Assembly (NCBI GenBank): GCA_049302185.1
Contig: JBAQLV010000026.1
Coordinates: 1-51,444 of the forward strand
Direction: 5' to 3'
Origin: UBA1546 sp049302185
GTDB taxonomy: Bacteria; Nitrospirota; Thermodesulfovibrionia; Thermodesulfovibrionales; UBA1546
DNA length: 51,444 bases
Position numbers and translations under genes: made by a program
Part shown: positions 24,334 to 32,506 of the stretch, piece after piece
Layout of the letters: each line of letters begins with the position of its first letter
Position numbering within the stretch: position 1 is the stretch's first letter
The notes under the pieces: model-generated
Told to the model about the DNA's origin: nothing
The model's database searches: none
What the model saw: only the letters and a program-made list of their open reading frames with translations

Positions 24334-25974
24334 TTGAAATTTATCTTTCATCAATTAAAATTCAAAACTTACCTTCTATGTTCTATTTTTTTCATTGTCT
24401 TCTTATTCCCGTCATCATCCTCTGCTGTCGGCGCTGTCGGCGTAAAGCCGATGACGATAGACATAGAGCTTCAGCCCGGAAAGAAGACCGGGTTTCAGAT
24501 AGAGGTATATTCCACCTCGAAGGAAGACACACCCGTCCATCTCTCCCTTTTTGATGCATTGCAGAAAGAAGACGGAAGCATGGATTTCGTGGATACAGGC
24601 AAGAATCCCTATTCATGCGCCCCATGGATAAAGCTTGAAAGGACTGATTTCACTGTTCCTGGAGGTGAGACCGTTGCTGTAAAAGGAGAGATATTTGTGC
24701 CCCGCGGCGCCTCGGGAAGCAGGATTGGAACAATTATGGTAGAGCCCGGTTATGAGAAGAAAAAAACAGGCATATCCATCAGGGTAAGATATGCGGTTGT
24801 CCTGAAGCTTAAGATAAAGGGCAGATTAGTTATGGAGAATGCAGAGCTTGAGAAGCTCAGCCTGAAAAAATTACCGGACGGCACACCCGCAATAGAGGCG
24901 ATTATTATAAATAAATCCGAGATAGATTTTACAGCTAAGGGGCATGTGCTCATACAGGATAGTTCAGGAAGGATAATCACTAACATCAACCTTACTACAG
25001 AATCACTTGAGCGGAAGAAGAAGGACAGGGAGAAGGAGAAAAAAGAGAAAAAATTTAAGGATAAAGATAAAGTGAAGGAAGAGGAAGACCAGAGGCTCTA
25101 TCCAGGCTCAAAAGTGGCCTTCTTCGGAAGGATGGACAAACCGGTTCCTCCGGGAGAATATACCGCAATACTTACTATGAAATACGGCAAGAGGAGCATT
25201 ACTGCAAAGGAGAAGATTAAGCTTACCGAAGAAGATATTGCATCCCTCGCAAAGGAAACTGCAAAGGGCGCTTCTTTTGAACTGAAACCTGAAAGAATCG
25301 AGATCAAAAGCCCGCCGGGGGGAACAAGGACTGCGTTTTTCACTATAACAAACATCACGGAAAAGCCCCTGAAGGCAGCACTTTCGCTGAAGGATATCGG
25401 GTATGGCCCTGAAGGGGAAACGGTTGTAAAGGAAAAGGGCTCAACACCTTATTCATCATCAAGCTGGGTGGAGCTTGAAAAGACTGAATATGTAATAGGC
25501 CCAAAGCAGTCCCAGGCAATATCAATTAAGGTTAAAGTCCCTGAATCAGCGCAACCGGGCGGAAGATACAGCCAGTTGGTTGTAGAGATACCTGAAGGCG
25601 AGGGAAAGGGTGAAAAAGGTTTTGTTGAAATTGGTGTGATCATCCCCGGCATGGTAGAACCTGCTGTTGAGATAAAGGGTTTTGACAAATCGAAAAACGA
25701 AAGAGGGAATGAAGAATTTAAAGTTGATGTCAGGAATAGCTCTGCAATACCCCTTGTGCCGAAGGGCAGGGTAGTTATCAAGGATAAATATGGCAACGAG
25801 GTTGAACAGGTAGAGCTGAAACTGAAGGCGAAAGCAATCCTTCCACAATCAGTTGGAAGGATGACAGGAGAGATAAGGAAAAAACTCATCCCCGCTGAAT
25901 ATACAGCCATTGCTGAGATAGATTATGGTGGGAAGGAAAGGGCAACATCAAAACTGAGTTTCGTGGTCAAATAA
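24334..25974 (+). CDS. Secreted duplicated chaperone-like/Ig-like protein
   Basis: The TTG at 24334 has GAGG ten bases upstream; an ATG at 24316 has none. The 546 residues comprise a signal peptide (SIFFIVFLFPSSSSA) and two homologous halves. Half 1 has VGVKPMTIDIELQPGKKTGF, NPYSCAPWIKLERT and PPGEYTAILTMKYG. Half 2 has FELKPERIEIKSPPGGTRTA, TPYSSSSWVELEKT and PAEYTAIAEIDYGG. Each resembles the Ig-like fold of DUF916/fimbrial-chaperone-type proteins. A lysine/glutamate-rich insert (KKKDREKEKKEKKFKDKDK) lies between strands in half 1. Between subunit-like genes and a secretin, it could stabilise subunits in the periplasm or anchor them. Confidence 0.65.
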   Translation: MKFIFHQLKFKTYLLCSIFFIVFLFPSSSSAVGAVGVKPMTIDIELQPGKKTGFQIEVYSTSKEDTPVHLSLFDALQKEDGSMDFVDTGKNPYSCAPWIKLERTDFTVPGGETVAVKGEIFVPRGASGSRIGTIMVEPGYEKKKTGISIRVRYAVVLKLKIKGRLVMENAELEKLSLKKLPDGTPAIEAIIINKSEIDFTAKGHVLIQDSSGRIITNINLTTESLERKKKDREKEKKEKKFKDKDKVKEEEDQRLYPGSKVAFFGRMDKPVPPGEYTAILTMKYGKRSITAKEKIKLTEEDIASLAKETAKGASFELKPERIEIKSPPGGTRTAFFTITNITEKPLKAALSLKDIGYGPEGETVVKEKGSTPYSSSSWVELEKTEYVIGPKQSQAISIKVKVPESAQPGGRYSQLVVEIPEGEGKGEKGFVEIGVIIPGMVEPAVEIKGFDKSKNERGNEEFKVDVRNSSAIPLVPKGRVVIKDKYGNEVEQVELKLKAKAILPQSVGRMTGEIRKKLIPAEYTAIAEIDYGGKERATSKLSFVVK

Positions 25975-26265
25975 GAAATAATCAGAAACTCTCAGCGGCT
26001 CTGTGTTTACTAATGAGTTCATTAGTAAACAGTTACAATTACAGCAAAGGACAAAAATAGCAGTGAATCAATGGTACAGTTTCAGGTTGTATATAGACTG
26101 TGGTGAAAAATTGAGATATACAGAGCGTCATAAATCAACAACAACGTCATTCCCCGACTTGATCGGGGAATCCAGAAAACACCGGATTGTCCGGTCAAGC
26201 CGGACAATGACAAATTGATTACGACTTCTGACGCTGAGTATAGACCATGTATGGAGGAAAAGATC
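25975..26265. other. Repeat-containing gap before the secretin gene
   Basis: This 291-bp gap has no convincing gene. An ORF at 26003-26218 runs through the palindromic repeat at 26146-26211 and looks spurious. The last 20 bases carry the RBS GGAGG for the secretin. Confidence 0.5.
26146..26211. repeat. dRS3-like composite palindrome, copy 1
   Basis: The outer GTCATT and AATGAC bracket two hairpins: TTCCCCGA/TCGGGGAA and TTGTCCGG/CCGGACAA, separated by ATCCAGAAAACACC. It resembles the widespread ATTCCC-N8-GGGAAT (dRS3-like) family. A second copy is at 29777-29848. Confidence 0.65.
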
Positions 26266-27696
26266 ATGAAATTTATGGGCAATAAGGTTGCCGTTATTTT
26301 AGCAGTCCTTTTATCTCTGCTTCTTTCAGCCTGTGCTACGCATTATGCCATTTTTAAAGAAGGGAAGGAATTATATGAGGGTCAGCAATATGAAAAGGCC
26401 GCAGAGAAATTTAAGGAGATAAAACAGGATTATCCACAGAGTAATGTCGCTGAACTTGCAGATTTTTATCTAAAAAGAATAGACGAGGCCCTCAAGAAGG
26501 AACTCCCTCCAAAGAAAAAGGTAGAACCCGAGAAGGGACCTCCGGAAGGTAAAAAAGAAGTTTTAGAGGCAGAGAAAAAGCCTGAAAAGCTCTTAACTAA
26601 TGTCTTTTATGATACTGACATAAAGGAGATAATCAGGAACCTCGCTGCAGAGACAGGTGAAAATTTAATTACCGACGATACTATGCAGGGTATCTATTCT
26701 GTGAAATACGAAAACCAGCCGCTCGAAAAGGTGTTAAAGATGGTGCTTTTACCGGGCGGTTACACCTACAGAAAGATGGATGGTTATTACCTTATCGGCT
26801 CTGCCGACCCCCGCAGCCCGCTCTTCAATTACCTGAGCAGGACTGTATATGTGAAGCCAAAATTCTTAAAGGCAAAGGAGATAGTAAAACTCATTTCCCC
26901 ATCATTTGCACCGTCAATACAGGTAAACGAGGAGCGCAACATGCTCACCACCACAGCATCCCCTGAGATCGTGGAAAGGATACTCGAGGACATTAACAGG
27001 ATTGATAAGATGCCGCGACAGGTGATGCTTGAAGCCCTTATCGTTGATCTCTCATCAGACGCGAGGAAGAGCCTCGGCATAGACTGGTCTGGGCAGTCGG
27101 GAAAGTTTTCCGGATCAATGCAGGACCTCGATATAGCATTCACTTATATCAGCGTGCCTGCACTGACAAGACAGATTACTGCAAAGATTCATGCCCTTAT
27201 TGAAGATGGGCTGGCCTCTATCAAGGCTACGCCACGGGTGACCACAATGGACGGCGAGGAGGCGGCAATCAATATAGGTTTTGAACAGTATATATCCATT
27301 ACATCAGGACCGGTAACTTATCCATACACAACGGTTCAGACGATTAAGGCAGGGATTACGCTGAATATAATTCCGTTTATTTCAGATGATAATTTGATTA
27401 CAGTAAAGATAAAACCTGCAGAAGTGAGCGATTTTGTTGAAACAGGCAAGGAGGGTCTTCCAATGATAAATAAACGCTCAGTCACCACTACCGTGGTTGT
27501 TAAAGACAATGAGACCATTGTAATTGGAGGTCTTCTCCGGAAAAAGGAAGTGGATAAGGTAAGCAGGGTTCCGGTGCTTGGTTACATCCCTATACTGAAT
27601 ATTCTTTTCAGCAAGACAGAGAAGATAACAGAAGATTCAGAGGTTCTTATATTAATAACTCCTCGAATACTCGATATCCCACCTCTTCAACGATAA
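26266..27696 (+). CDS. Outer-membrane secretin lipoprotein (GspD/PilQ superfamily)
   Basis: This 476-residue protein starts at ATG 26266 behind GGAGG. The lipobox LLLSAC gives Cys23. A TPR-like segment follows (KELYEGQQYEKAAEKFKEIK) and a Lys/Glu/Pro linker. An STN/N0-type domain (VFYDTDIKEIIRNLAAETGE) and an N1-type domain (LKAKEIVKLISPSFAP) come next. The secretin core has ATPRVTTMDGEEAAINIG, TIVIGGLLRKKEVDKVSRVP and the signature VPVLGYIPILNILFS, ending in VLILITPRIL. Secretins form large outer-membrane channels. No GspE, GspF or pilin-processing gene is near; upstream are secreted beta-rich proteins, so a dedicated export route is inferred. Confidence 0.9.
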   Translation: MKFMGNKVAVILAVLLSLLLSACATHYAIFKEGKELYEGQQYEKAAEKFKEIKQDYPQSNVAELADFYLKRIDEALKKELPPKKKVEPEKGPPEGKKEVLEAEKKPEKLLTNVFYDTDIKEIIRNLAAETGENLITDDTMQGIYSVKYENQPLEKVLKMVLLPGGYTYRKMDGYYLIGSADPRSPLFNYLSRTVYVKPKFLKAKEIVKLISPSFAPSIQVNEERNMLTTTASPEIVERILEDINRIDKMPRQVMLEALIVDLSSDARKSLGIDWSGQSGKFSGSMQDLDIAFTYISVPALTRQITAKIHALIEDGLASIKATPRVTTMDGEEAAINIGFEQYISITSGPVTYPYTTVQTIKAGITLNIIPFISDDNLITVKIKPAEVSDFVETGKEGLPMINKRSVTTTVVVKDNETIVIGGLLRKKEVDKVSRVPVLGYIPILNILFSKTEKITEDSEVLILITPRILDIPPLQR

Positions 27697-27749
27697 TCAG
27701 GCACTGCAGAAAACTTCTGCCATAAAATTTTTGGTATTCCCCTTAGCAT

Positions 27750-27779
27750 TTGACAATTCAGAAAACTAATTGTTAATAT
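27750..27779 (+). promoter_or_regulatory. Predicted promoter of the RelBE-type operon
   Basis: A perfect TTGACA at 27750-27755, an 18-bp spacer, then TAATAT at 27774-27779 preceded by a TGT extended element. Confidence 0.5.
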
Positions 27780-27787
27780 AGTCTAAA

Positions 27788-27803
27788 TTCTGGTCAACCA
27801 GAA
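27788..27803 (+). promoter_or_regulatory. 16-bp palindromic operator-like site
   Basis: TTCTGGTCAACCAGAA consists of perfect 7-bp arms around CA. It lies between the predicted -10 box and the RBS AAAGGAGG of the antitoxin gene, where antitoxin binding would block transcription. Confidence 0.55.
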
Positions 27804-27818
27804 AGGAGGTCAAATTCA

Positions 27819-28079
27819 ATGAAGACATTATCTCTTTCAGAGGCTAAGATGAAACTCAGCGGACTTGTGGAGACTGTCAAATCTACAGATGAGGAGGTAG
27901 TAATCACAAAAAACGGGCGTCCTGCTGCTGTCCTTGTAAGTCCTGATGAGTTTGAGGGATGGAAAGAGACTGTTGCAATTCGTTCTGATTCTGCGCTAAT
28001 GAGCGAAATCAAAAGTGGGCTTGTATCATTAAAAAGCAAAAAAGTACGCCTTTACACGCTTGAGGAACTGTTTAAGTAA
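27819..28079 (+). CDS. Phd/YefM-family antitoxin
   Basis: This 86-residue antitoxin has the characteristic N-terminal fold (LSLSEAKMKLSGLVETVK, then EVVITKNGRPAAVLVSPDEF) and an acidic/basic C-terminal tail. AAAGGAGG precedes the ATG. The RelE-type gene starts nine bases after its stop. It would neutralise the toxin and autorepress through the upstream palindrome. Confidence 0.88.
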   Translation: MKTLSLSEAKMKLSGLVETVKSTDEEVVITKNGRPAAVLVSPDEFEGWKETVAIRSDSALMSEIKSGLVSLKSKKVRLYTLEELFK

Positions 28080-28088
28080 TCATCTCTG

Positions 28089-28382
28089 ATGCGTCAAACT
28101 GTTTATAGACTCAGGATGCCTGATGAGATAGCATATCTTATCCGCGCCATGCATCCCCATCTCAAGAAAAAGATTAAATCATCTCTTCAGATAATCTTAT
28201 CCGAGCCTCATTCAGGAAAAGCTTTAAAAGATGAACTTGAAGGGTTAAGGAGTTTCCGAGTAAGTTCTTTCAGGATAATTTATAGAATTTCTGACAAAAA
28301 ACTCATAGAGATCGTCGCCACCAGCCCAAGAAAAAATATTTATGAGGAAACTTTAAGGCTAATAAAAAAAGAAGGGGGCTGA
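28089..28382 (+). CDS. RelE/ParE-superfamily toxin
   Basis: This 97-residue protein has the RelE/ParE pattern: VYRLRMPDEIAYLI, helix LKKKIKSSLQIILSEP, HSGKALKDELEGLRSFRVSS, FRIIYRISDKKLIEIVATSP. An mRNA-interferase role is likely, but a ParE-like gyrase poison cannot be excluded. Its stop lies inside the hairpin shared with the convergent aldolase gene. Confidence 0.88.
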   Translation: MRQTVYRLRMPDEIAYLIRAMHPHLKKKIKSSLQIILSEPHSGKALKDELEGLRSFRVSSFRIIYRISDKKLIEIVATSPRKNIYEETLRLIKKEGG

Positions 28383-28395
28383 AAGCCCCCTTCTT
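28369..28395. terminator. Bidirectional terminator hairpin
   Basis: AAGAAGGGGGCT pairs perfectly with AGCCCCCTTCTT around GAA. It is preceded on the left by an A-run, giving a U-tract for minus-strand transcripts. The stop of the RelE-type gene and the first bases of the aldolase stop both fall in the stem. Confidence 0.75.
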
Positions 28396-29245
28396 AATGC
28401 CTGCTCAATTCCGCTGCGCTCGCAGTTATACCTTTTACCTTTGCCTGCTTGCCTGTCTTCTTGGATTTCTTAAGGCTGAGATAAAGGTCATAAGCCTTCT
28501 TGGGCGTTGCGTTATCATGGACAATCGCCCTTACAGCCTGAATCATCGCAACAGGAGCCTCTGATTGGAAAATATTCCTTCCCATATCAACTCCTGCCGC
28601 GCCCCTTATCATTGCATTATGGGTCAGCTCAAGCGCCTCGTATTCAGGAAGTTTTTTTCCTCCTGCCATAACAAGCGGAACAGGGCATGTCTTAACGAGT
28701 TTTTCAAAACCATCGCAGTAATATGTCTTTACAAAATGCGCTCCGAGTTCAGCAGCTATCCTGCAGCTCAGTGCAAGATACCTTGCATCACGCACCATAT
28801 TCTTTCCAACTGCTGTGACAGCAAGCACAGGCATACCATAACGGTGCCCCTCATCAATAAGCTTTGTAAGATTAAGAAGCGTCTCTTTCTGATTAGGCGA
28901 GCCGACATATATTGAGAGAGCAACTGCCGATGCATTTAATCTTACCGCATCCTCCATGGAAACGGTCAGCCCTTCATTGGACAGGTCTTCATCAAGGATG
29001 CTGTTTCCGCCGGAAACTCTTAAGACTATCGGCGTCTCGGATATCGGATCAACTGATGTGCGGACAATCCCTCTTGTCGGCATCAAGGCATCAGCATAAG
29101 GAAGCAACGGCTTGATTGTTTTTTCTGCATCTTCAAGCCCTGTTGTAGGCCCGAGAAAATATCCGTGGTCAACCGCAAGCATAACGGTTTTTCCGTCAGA
29201 TTTAATCACCCTTGAAAGACGGTTCTTTAATCCCCAGTCATACAT
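28394..29245 (-). CDS. Class I fructose-bisphosphate aldolase, archaeal-type DeoC/LsrF family
   Basis: This 283-residue TIM-barrel protein starts at ATG 29245 behind AGGAGG. Motifs are MLAVDHGYFLGPTTGL, PTRGIVRTS, RVSGGNSIL, the Schiff-base lysine region GAHFVKTYYCDGFEKLV and MAGGKKLPEYE. This family includes archaeal-type FBA (aldol reaction of glycolysis/gluconeogenesis) and LsrF, a thiolase of autoinducer-2 breakdown. With eno and no lsr genes nearby, aldolase is favoured; 2-amino-3,7-dideoxy-heptulosonate synthase is another relative. It is downstream of nrdR. Confidence 0.85.
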   Translation of the reverse strand: MYDWGLKNRLSRVIKSDGKTVMLAVDHGYFLGPTTGLEDAEKTIKPLLPYADALMPTRGIVRTSVDPISETPIVLRVSGGNSILDEDLSNEGLTVSMEDAVRLNASAVALSIYVGSPNQKETLLNLTKLIDEGHRYGMPVLAVTAVGKNMVRDARYLALSCRIAAELGAHFVKTYYCDGFEKLVKTCPVPLVMAGGKKLPEYEALELTHNAMIRGAAGVDMGRNIFQSEAPVAMIQAVRAIVHDNATPKKAYDLYLSLKKSKKTGKQAKVKGITASAAELSRH

Positions 29246-29270
29246 AAAATCCTCCTTAACACTCTTAACT

Positions 29271-29732
29271 CTATTTCTGTTTATGTTCAAACAATGTCTT
29301 TACTTCGTTCATAAGCTCGCTTATATCCTTAAACTGCCTGTAAACAGATGCAAACCTCACATACGCAACCTTATCAAGCTCTCTCAATGAAGACATTACC
29401 TCTTCTCCGACCCATGTGCTCGGTATCTCTTTCACTCCAAGGTTTATGAGCTTTTTCTCTATTGAATCAACAATCCCTTCAAGCGCCTCCACGCTGACAG
29501 GCCTTTTTTCACATGCCTTTTCAAGCCCCCTCAGTATCTTCGGCCTGTCAAATGGCTCGCGCCTTCCATCCTTTTTCACAACCATCGGGACTATATCTTC
29601 AACACGCTCATAAGAGGTGAAACGCTTTCCGCACTTCAGGCATTCACGCCTTCTGCGTATTGCATCGCCTTCCTTGCTCGTCCGCGAGTCAATAACCTTG
29701 TCTTCCAAATTTCCACAAAATGGGCACTTCAC
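29271..29732 (-). CDS. nrdR: Transcriptional repressor NrdR
   Basis: This 153-residue ATP-cone regulator of ribonucleotide reductase genes has a zinc ribbon with Cys3, Cys6, Cys31 and Cys34 (MKCPFCGN, RECLKCGKRFTSYERVE). The ATP-cone follows (MVVKKDGRREPFDRPKILRG). Length and layout are standard. It lies between glyA and the aldolase gene. Confidence 0.95.
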   Translation of the reverse strand: MKCPFCGNLEDKVIDSRTSKEGDAIRRRRECLKCGKRFTSYERVEDIVPMVVKKDGRREPFDRPKILRGLEKACEKRPVSVEALEGIVDSIEKKLINLGVKEIPSTWVGEEVMSSLRELDKVAYVRFASVYRQFKDISELMNEVKTLFEHKQK

Positions 29733-29776
29733 CTGAAAATACCTCTCAACCTATTGATTTATAAGCATTAATAATT

Positions 29777-29848
29777 TGTCATTCTCTGGCTTGACCAGAG
29801 AATCCAGAACATAGGAACTGGATTCCCCGATTAAATCGGGGAATGACA
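29777..29848. repeat. dRS3-like composite palindrome, copy 2
   Basis: TGTCATTC and GAATGACA bracket two hairpins (TTCTCTGG-CTTGA-CCAGAGAA and TTCCCCGAT-TAA-ATCGGGGAA), with the arms ATCCAG and CTGGAT also complementary. It lies between nrdR and glyA and shares its outer ends and ATCCAG core with the copy at 26146. Confidence 0.7.
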
Positions 29849-29867
29849 TTTATCGTGTATCTAAAAC

Positions 29868-31106
29868 TCAATATATCGGAAACCTCTTGCATATCTCCCC
29901 TGCCCTCTGCCTGAGCCTTCCAATCTTTGCCTCATCAGAGTTGTTCTTCAATGCCTCATCTATTATCTCTGCTATCCCTGTCATTTCCGCTTCACCCATC
30001 CCCCTTGTAGTAACACACGTCGTGCCAAGCCTCATACCGCTTGTTATTGCAGGAGGCCGTTCGTCATAGGGAATTGAATTTTTATTAACTGTAATGCCCG
30101 CTTTGTCCAAGGCTTCTTCTGCTTCCTTTCCTGTTATCCCTTTATTTGCGAGGTCAACAAGCATGAGGTGGTTGTCTGTTCCGCCTGATATTATCCTGAA
30201 TCCCCTTTTTATAAGTTCCTCAGCAAGTTTTTTTGCATTTTCTATAACCTTTCTTTGATACTCGTTGAACCCATCATTCAGAGCCTCCTTAAATGCGACT
30301 GCCTTTGCAGCAATCACATGAACCAGAGGGCCTCCCTGAATTCCCGGGAATATCATCCTGTCTATAGCCTTTGCGTATTTTGACCTGCACATTATCATTC
30401 CGCCTCTCGGCCCGCGGAGTGTCTTATGGGTTGTTGTTGTAACAAAATCCGCATAAGGCACAGGAGACGGATGAATGCCTGCTGCTACAAGCCCTGCTAT
30501 ATGCGCTATGTCTGCCGTCAGATAAGCGCCGACCTCTTTTGCAATCTCCGAGAATGTCTTAAAGTCAAGAGTCCTTGAATAAGCGCTTGCTCCGACAAGT
30601 ATCATCTTCGGTTTGTTTTTTACCGCAAGCCTGCGCACCTCATCATAATCAATGTATCCTGTTTCTTTATTAACTCCGTAAGAAATGCTTTTATAAAGCA
30701 TTCCTGAAAAGTTTACGGATGCGCCATGCGAGAGATGCCCTCCATGGCTGAGGTTCATGCCGAGAATGGTATCTCCGGGTTTAAGAAACGCAAAATACAC
30801 AGCCATGTTTGCCTGTGTCCCTGAATGAGGCTGGACATTTACATGCTCGGCTCCGAAGAGTTCCTTTGCCCTTTCTATTGCTAGGTTTTCAACAATGTCT
30901 GCATATTCACATCCGCCGTAGTACCGCTTATTCGGATATCCTTCGGCATATTTATTGGTAAATACAGAGCCCTGCGCCTCAAGAACAGCAGGACTTGCAT
31001 AGTTTTCTGAGGCGATAAGAACAATCTTCTCCCTTTCTCTTTCTATCTCTCCCTGAATCGCCCTGTAAATATCCGGGTCTGAGAGTTTGAGCCTTTCAAA
31101 GTCCAT
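29868..31106 (-). CDS. glyA: Serine hydroxymethyltransferase
   Basis: This 412-residue PLP enzyme interconverts serine and glycine with tetrahydrofolate. Motifs are ENYASPAVLEAQGSVFTNKY, YYGGCEYADIVE, NVQPHSGTQANMAVYFAFL, LTADIAHIAGLVAAG and the PLP lysine in TTTTHKTLRGPRGG. The ATG at 31106 overlaps the rpiB stop by 11 bases. With gcvH-lpdA it could work in glycine/C1 metabolism. Confidence 0.96.
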   Translation of the reverse strand: MDFERLKLSDPDIYRAIQGEIEREREKIVLIASENYASPAVLEAQGSVFTNKYAEGYPNKRYYGGCEYADIVENLAIERAKELFGAEHVNVQPHSGTQANMAVYFAFLKPGDTILGMNLSHGGHLSHGASVNFSGMLYKSISYGVNKETGYIDYDEVRRLAVKNKPKMILVGASAYSRTLDFKTFSEIAKEVGAYLTADIAHIAGLVAAGIHPSPVPYADFVTTTTHKTLRGPRGGMIMCRSKYAKAIDRMIFPGIQGGPLVHVIAAKAVAFKEALNDGFNEYQRKVIENAKKLAEELIKRGFRIISGGTDNHLMLVDLANKGITGKEAEEALDKAGITVNKNSIPYDERPPAITSGMRLGTTCVTTRGMGEAEMTGIAEIIDEALKNNSDEAKIGRLRQRAGEICKRFPIY

Positions 31107-31554
31107 GTTTTATAAATCTTTCCTCTATCAGTTTTATCTTTGTAATACGATTTGCGTGCCTGCCGCCTTCAAATTCTGTGCTGAACCATACCCTGACAAT
31201 CTCTTTTGCAAGGTCTTTGCCTACAATCCTGCCGCCTATCACAAGCACATTTGCATCATTGTGCATCCTGCTCATTTTTGCAGTGAAGAGGTCATTGCAG
31301 AGAGACGCCCTTATATTGGGAATCTTATTCGCAACAATTGACATGCCGATGCCTGTTCCGCATATTAGTATGCCCCTGTCCGCCTTGCCTTCTGAGACTT
31401 CCCTTGATACCTTTTCTCCGAAATCAGGATAGTCCACGGATTGAGGGCCGTTTGTGCCTAAATCAAGGCATTCTATCTTCATCTCGTTGAGGATGGAGAT
31501 TAGCTCATTTTTAAGCTCTACGCCCGCATGGTCACTGCCGATTGCAACTTTCAT
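31096..31554 (-). CDS. rpiB: Ribose-5-phosphate isomerase B
   Basis: This 152-residue RpiB/LacAB-family isomerase has GSDHAGVELKNEL at the start, VDYPDFGEKVS, LICGTGIGMSIVANKIPNIR and ARMHNDANVL-like MSRMHNDANVLVIGGR. It interconverts ribose-5-phosphate and ribulose-5-phosphate. It precedes glyA with an 11-base overlap, a common pairing. Confidence 0.94.
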   Translation of the reverse strand: MKVAIGSDHAGVELKNELISILNEMKIECLDLGTNGPQSVDYPDFGEKVSREVSEGKADRGILICGTGIGMSIVANKIPNIRASLCNDLFTAKMSRMHNDANVLVIGGRIVGKDLAKEIVRVWFSTEFEGGRHANRITKIKLIEERFIKHGL

Positions 31555-31571
31555 TTTTACCTCGGATACGT

Positions 31572-31601
31572 ATCTTATCTAAGAGTTAAAGTGTAAGTCA
31601 A
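31572..31601 (-). promoter_or_regulatory. Predicted promoter of rpiB-glyA-nrdR
   Basis: On the minus strand TTGACT (31601-31596), an 18-bp spacer, then TAAGAT (31577-31572), 18 bases before the rpiB ATG. Confidence 0.5.
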
Positions 31602-31625
31602 GGTTCTGTCTCTTCAACTTCCCGC

Positions 31626-31654
31626 TTTCGAAAAATGACTGATTGTATTATAAT
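31626..31654 (+). promoter_or_regulatory. Predicted promoter of tupABC
   Basis: TTTCGA at 31626-31631, a 17-bp spacer, then a perfect TATAAT at 31649-31654, 31 bases before the tupA ATG. The -35 match is weak. Confidence 0.4.
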
Positions 31655-31684
31655 TTTAAATTCATAAGGAAAGGAATACAGCTT

Positions 31685-32503
31685 ATGTTATTCAAACTAA
31701 TTTTACTCTTTATGGCGATCTTTATCCAGTTTCTCCCCTCAAAAATCTTTGCCGAGACGAGAATCCGCTGTGCATCAACCACGAGCACGCAGAATTCCGG
31801 ATTATTCGATTACATCCTGCCGATTTTTGAAAAAAAGACAGGGATAAAGGTTGATATTGTCGCAGTTGGCACAGGCGCAGCTATTGAAATAGGCAGGAGG
31901 GGCGATGCAGATGTTGTATTCGTTCACGCTAAAGAACAGGAACTGAAGGCTGTTGAGGAAGGTTATTTCGTCAACCGGCATGATGTAATGTATAACGATT
32001 TTGTTGTGATTGGCCCGTCAAACGACCCTGTAAAGATAGGGGGTATGAAATCGGCTTCTGAGGTGTTCAAGAAGATAGCTGAAAGCAGTGCCTTCTTCGT
32101 ATCTCGCGGCGATAACTCAGGAACTCATACAAAAGAACTTTCCCTATGGAAAAAGACAGGGATAGCACCGAAGGGACAGAAATGGTATCTTGAGGTTGGT
32201 CAGGGAATGGAAAAGACTCAAAGGATCGCGAATGAAAAAAGGGCATATACGCTCACTGACAGGGGCACATGGCTTGCAACTAAAGATAAGGACAAGCTCG
32301 AAATGGTAATTGTTCTCGAAGGTGATCCCGTATTGTTTAATCAGTACGGCGTCATGGCGGTAAATGCTGAAAAGCATAAACATGTAAAATATAAAGAGGC
32401 GATGGAGTTTATAAACTGGATTATATCAAAGGAAGGGCAGCATGCTATTGCGTCATTCAGGGATAAACACGGCAATCAGTTGTTTATTCCCAATGCAAAA
32501 TAA
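31685..32503 (+). CDS. tupA: Tungstate-type ABC transporter substrate-binding protein
   Basis: This 272-residue periplasmic protein starts at ATG 31685; the longer ORF from 31643 lacks an RBS. A signal peptide (LILLFMAIFIQFLPSKIFA) precedes the TupA-type beginning TRIRCASTTSTQNSGLFDYI. GTGAAIEIGRRGDADVVFVH and SRGDNSGTHTKELSLWK follow, the oxyanion-binding regions of the family. TupA binds tungstate tightly for Mo/W enzymes. It forms an operon with tupB and tupC. Molybdate or vanadate selectivity cannot be excluded from sequence. Confidence 0.92.
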   Translation: MLFKLILLFMAIFIQFLPSKIFAETRIRCASTTSTQNSGLFDYILPIFEKKTGIKVDIVAVGTGAAIEIGRRGDADVVFVHAKEQELKAVEEGYFVNRHDVMYNDFVVIGPSNDPVKIGGMKSASEVFKKIAESSAFFVSRGDNSGTHTKELSLWKKTGIAPKGQKWYLEVGQGMEKTQRIANEKRAYTLTDRGTWLATKDKDKLEMVIVLEGDPVLFNQYGVMAVNAEKHKHVKYKEAMEFINWIISKEGQHAIASFRDKHGNQLFIPNAK

Positions 32504-32506
32504 AAT

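Noticed and set aside
26003..26218. 71-residue ORF before the secretin
   Set aside because: Its second half is the dRS3-like palindrome (PDLIGESRKH is a typical translation of that repeat) and there is no RBS.
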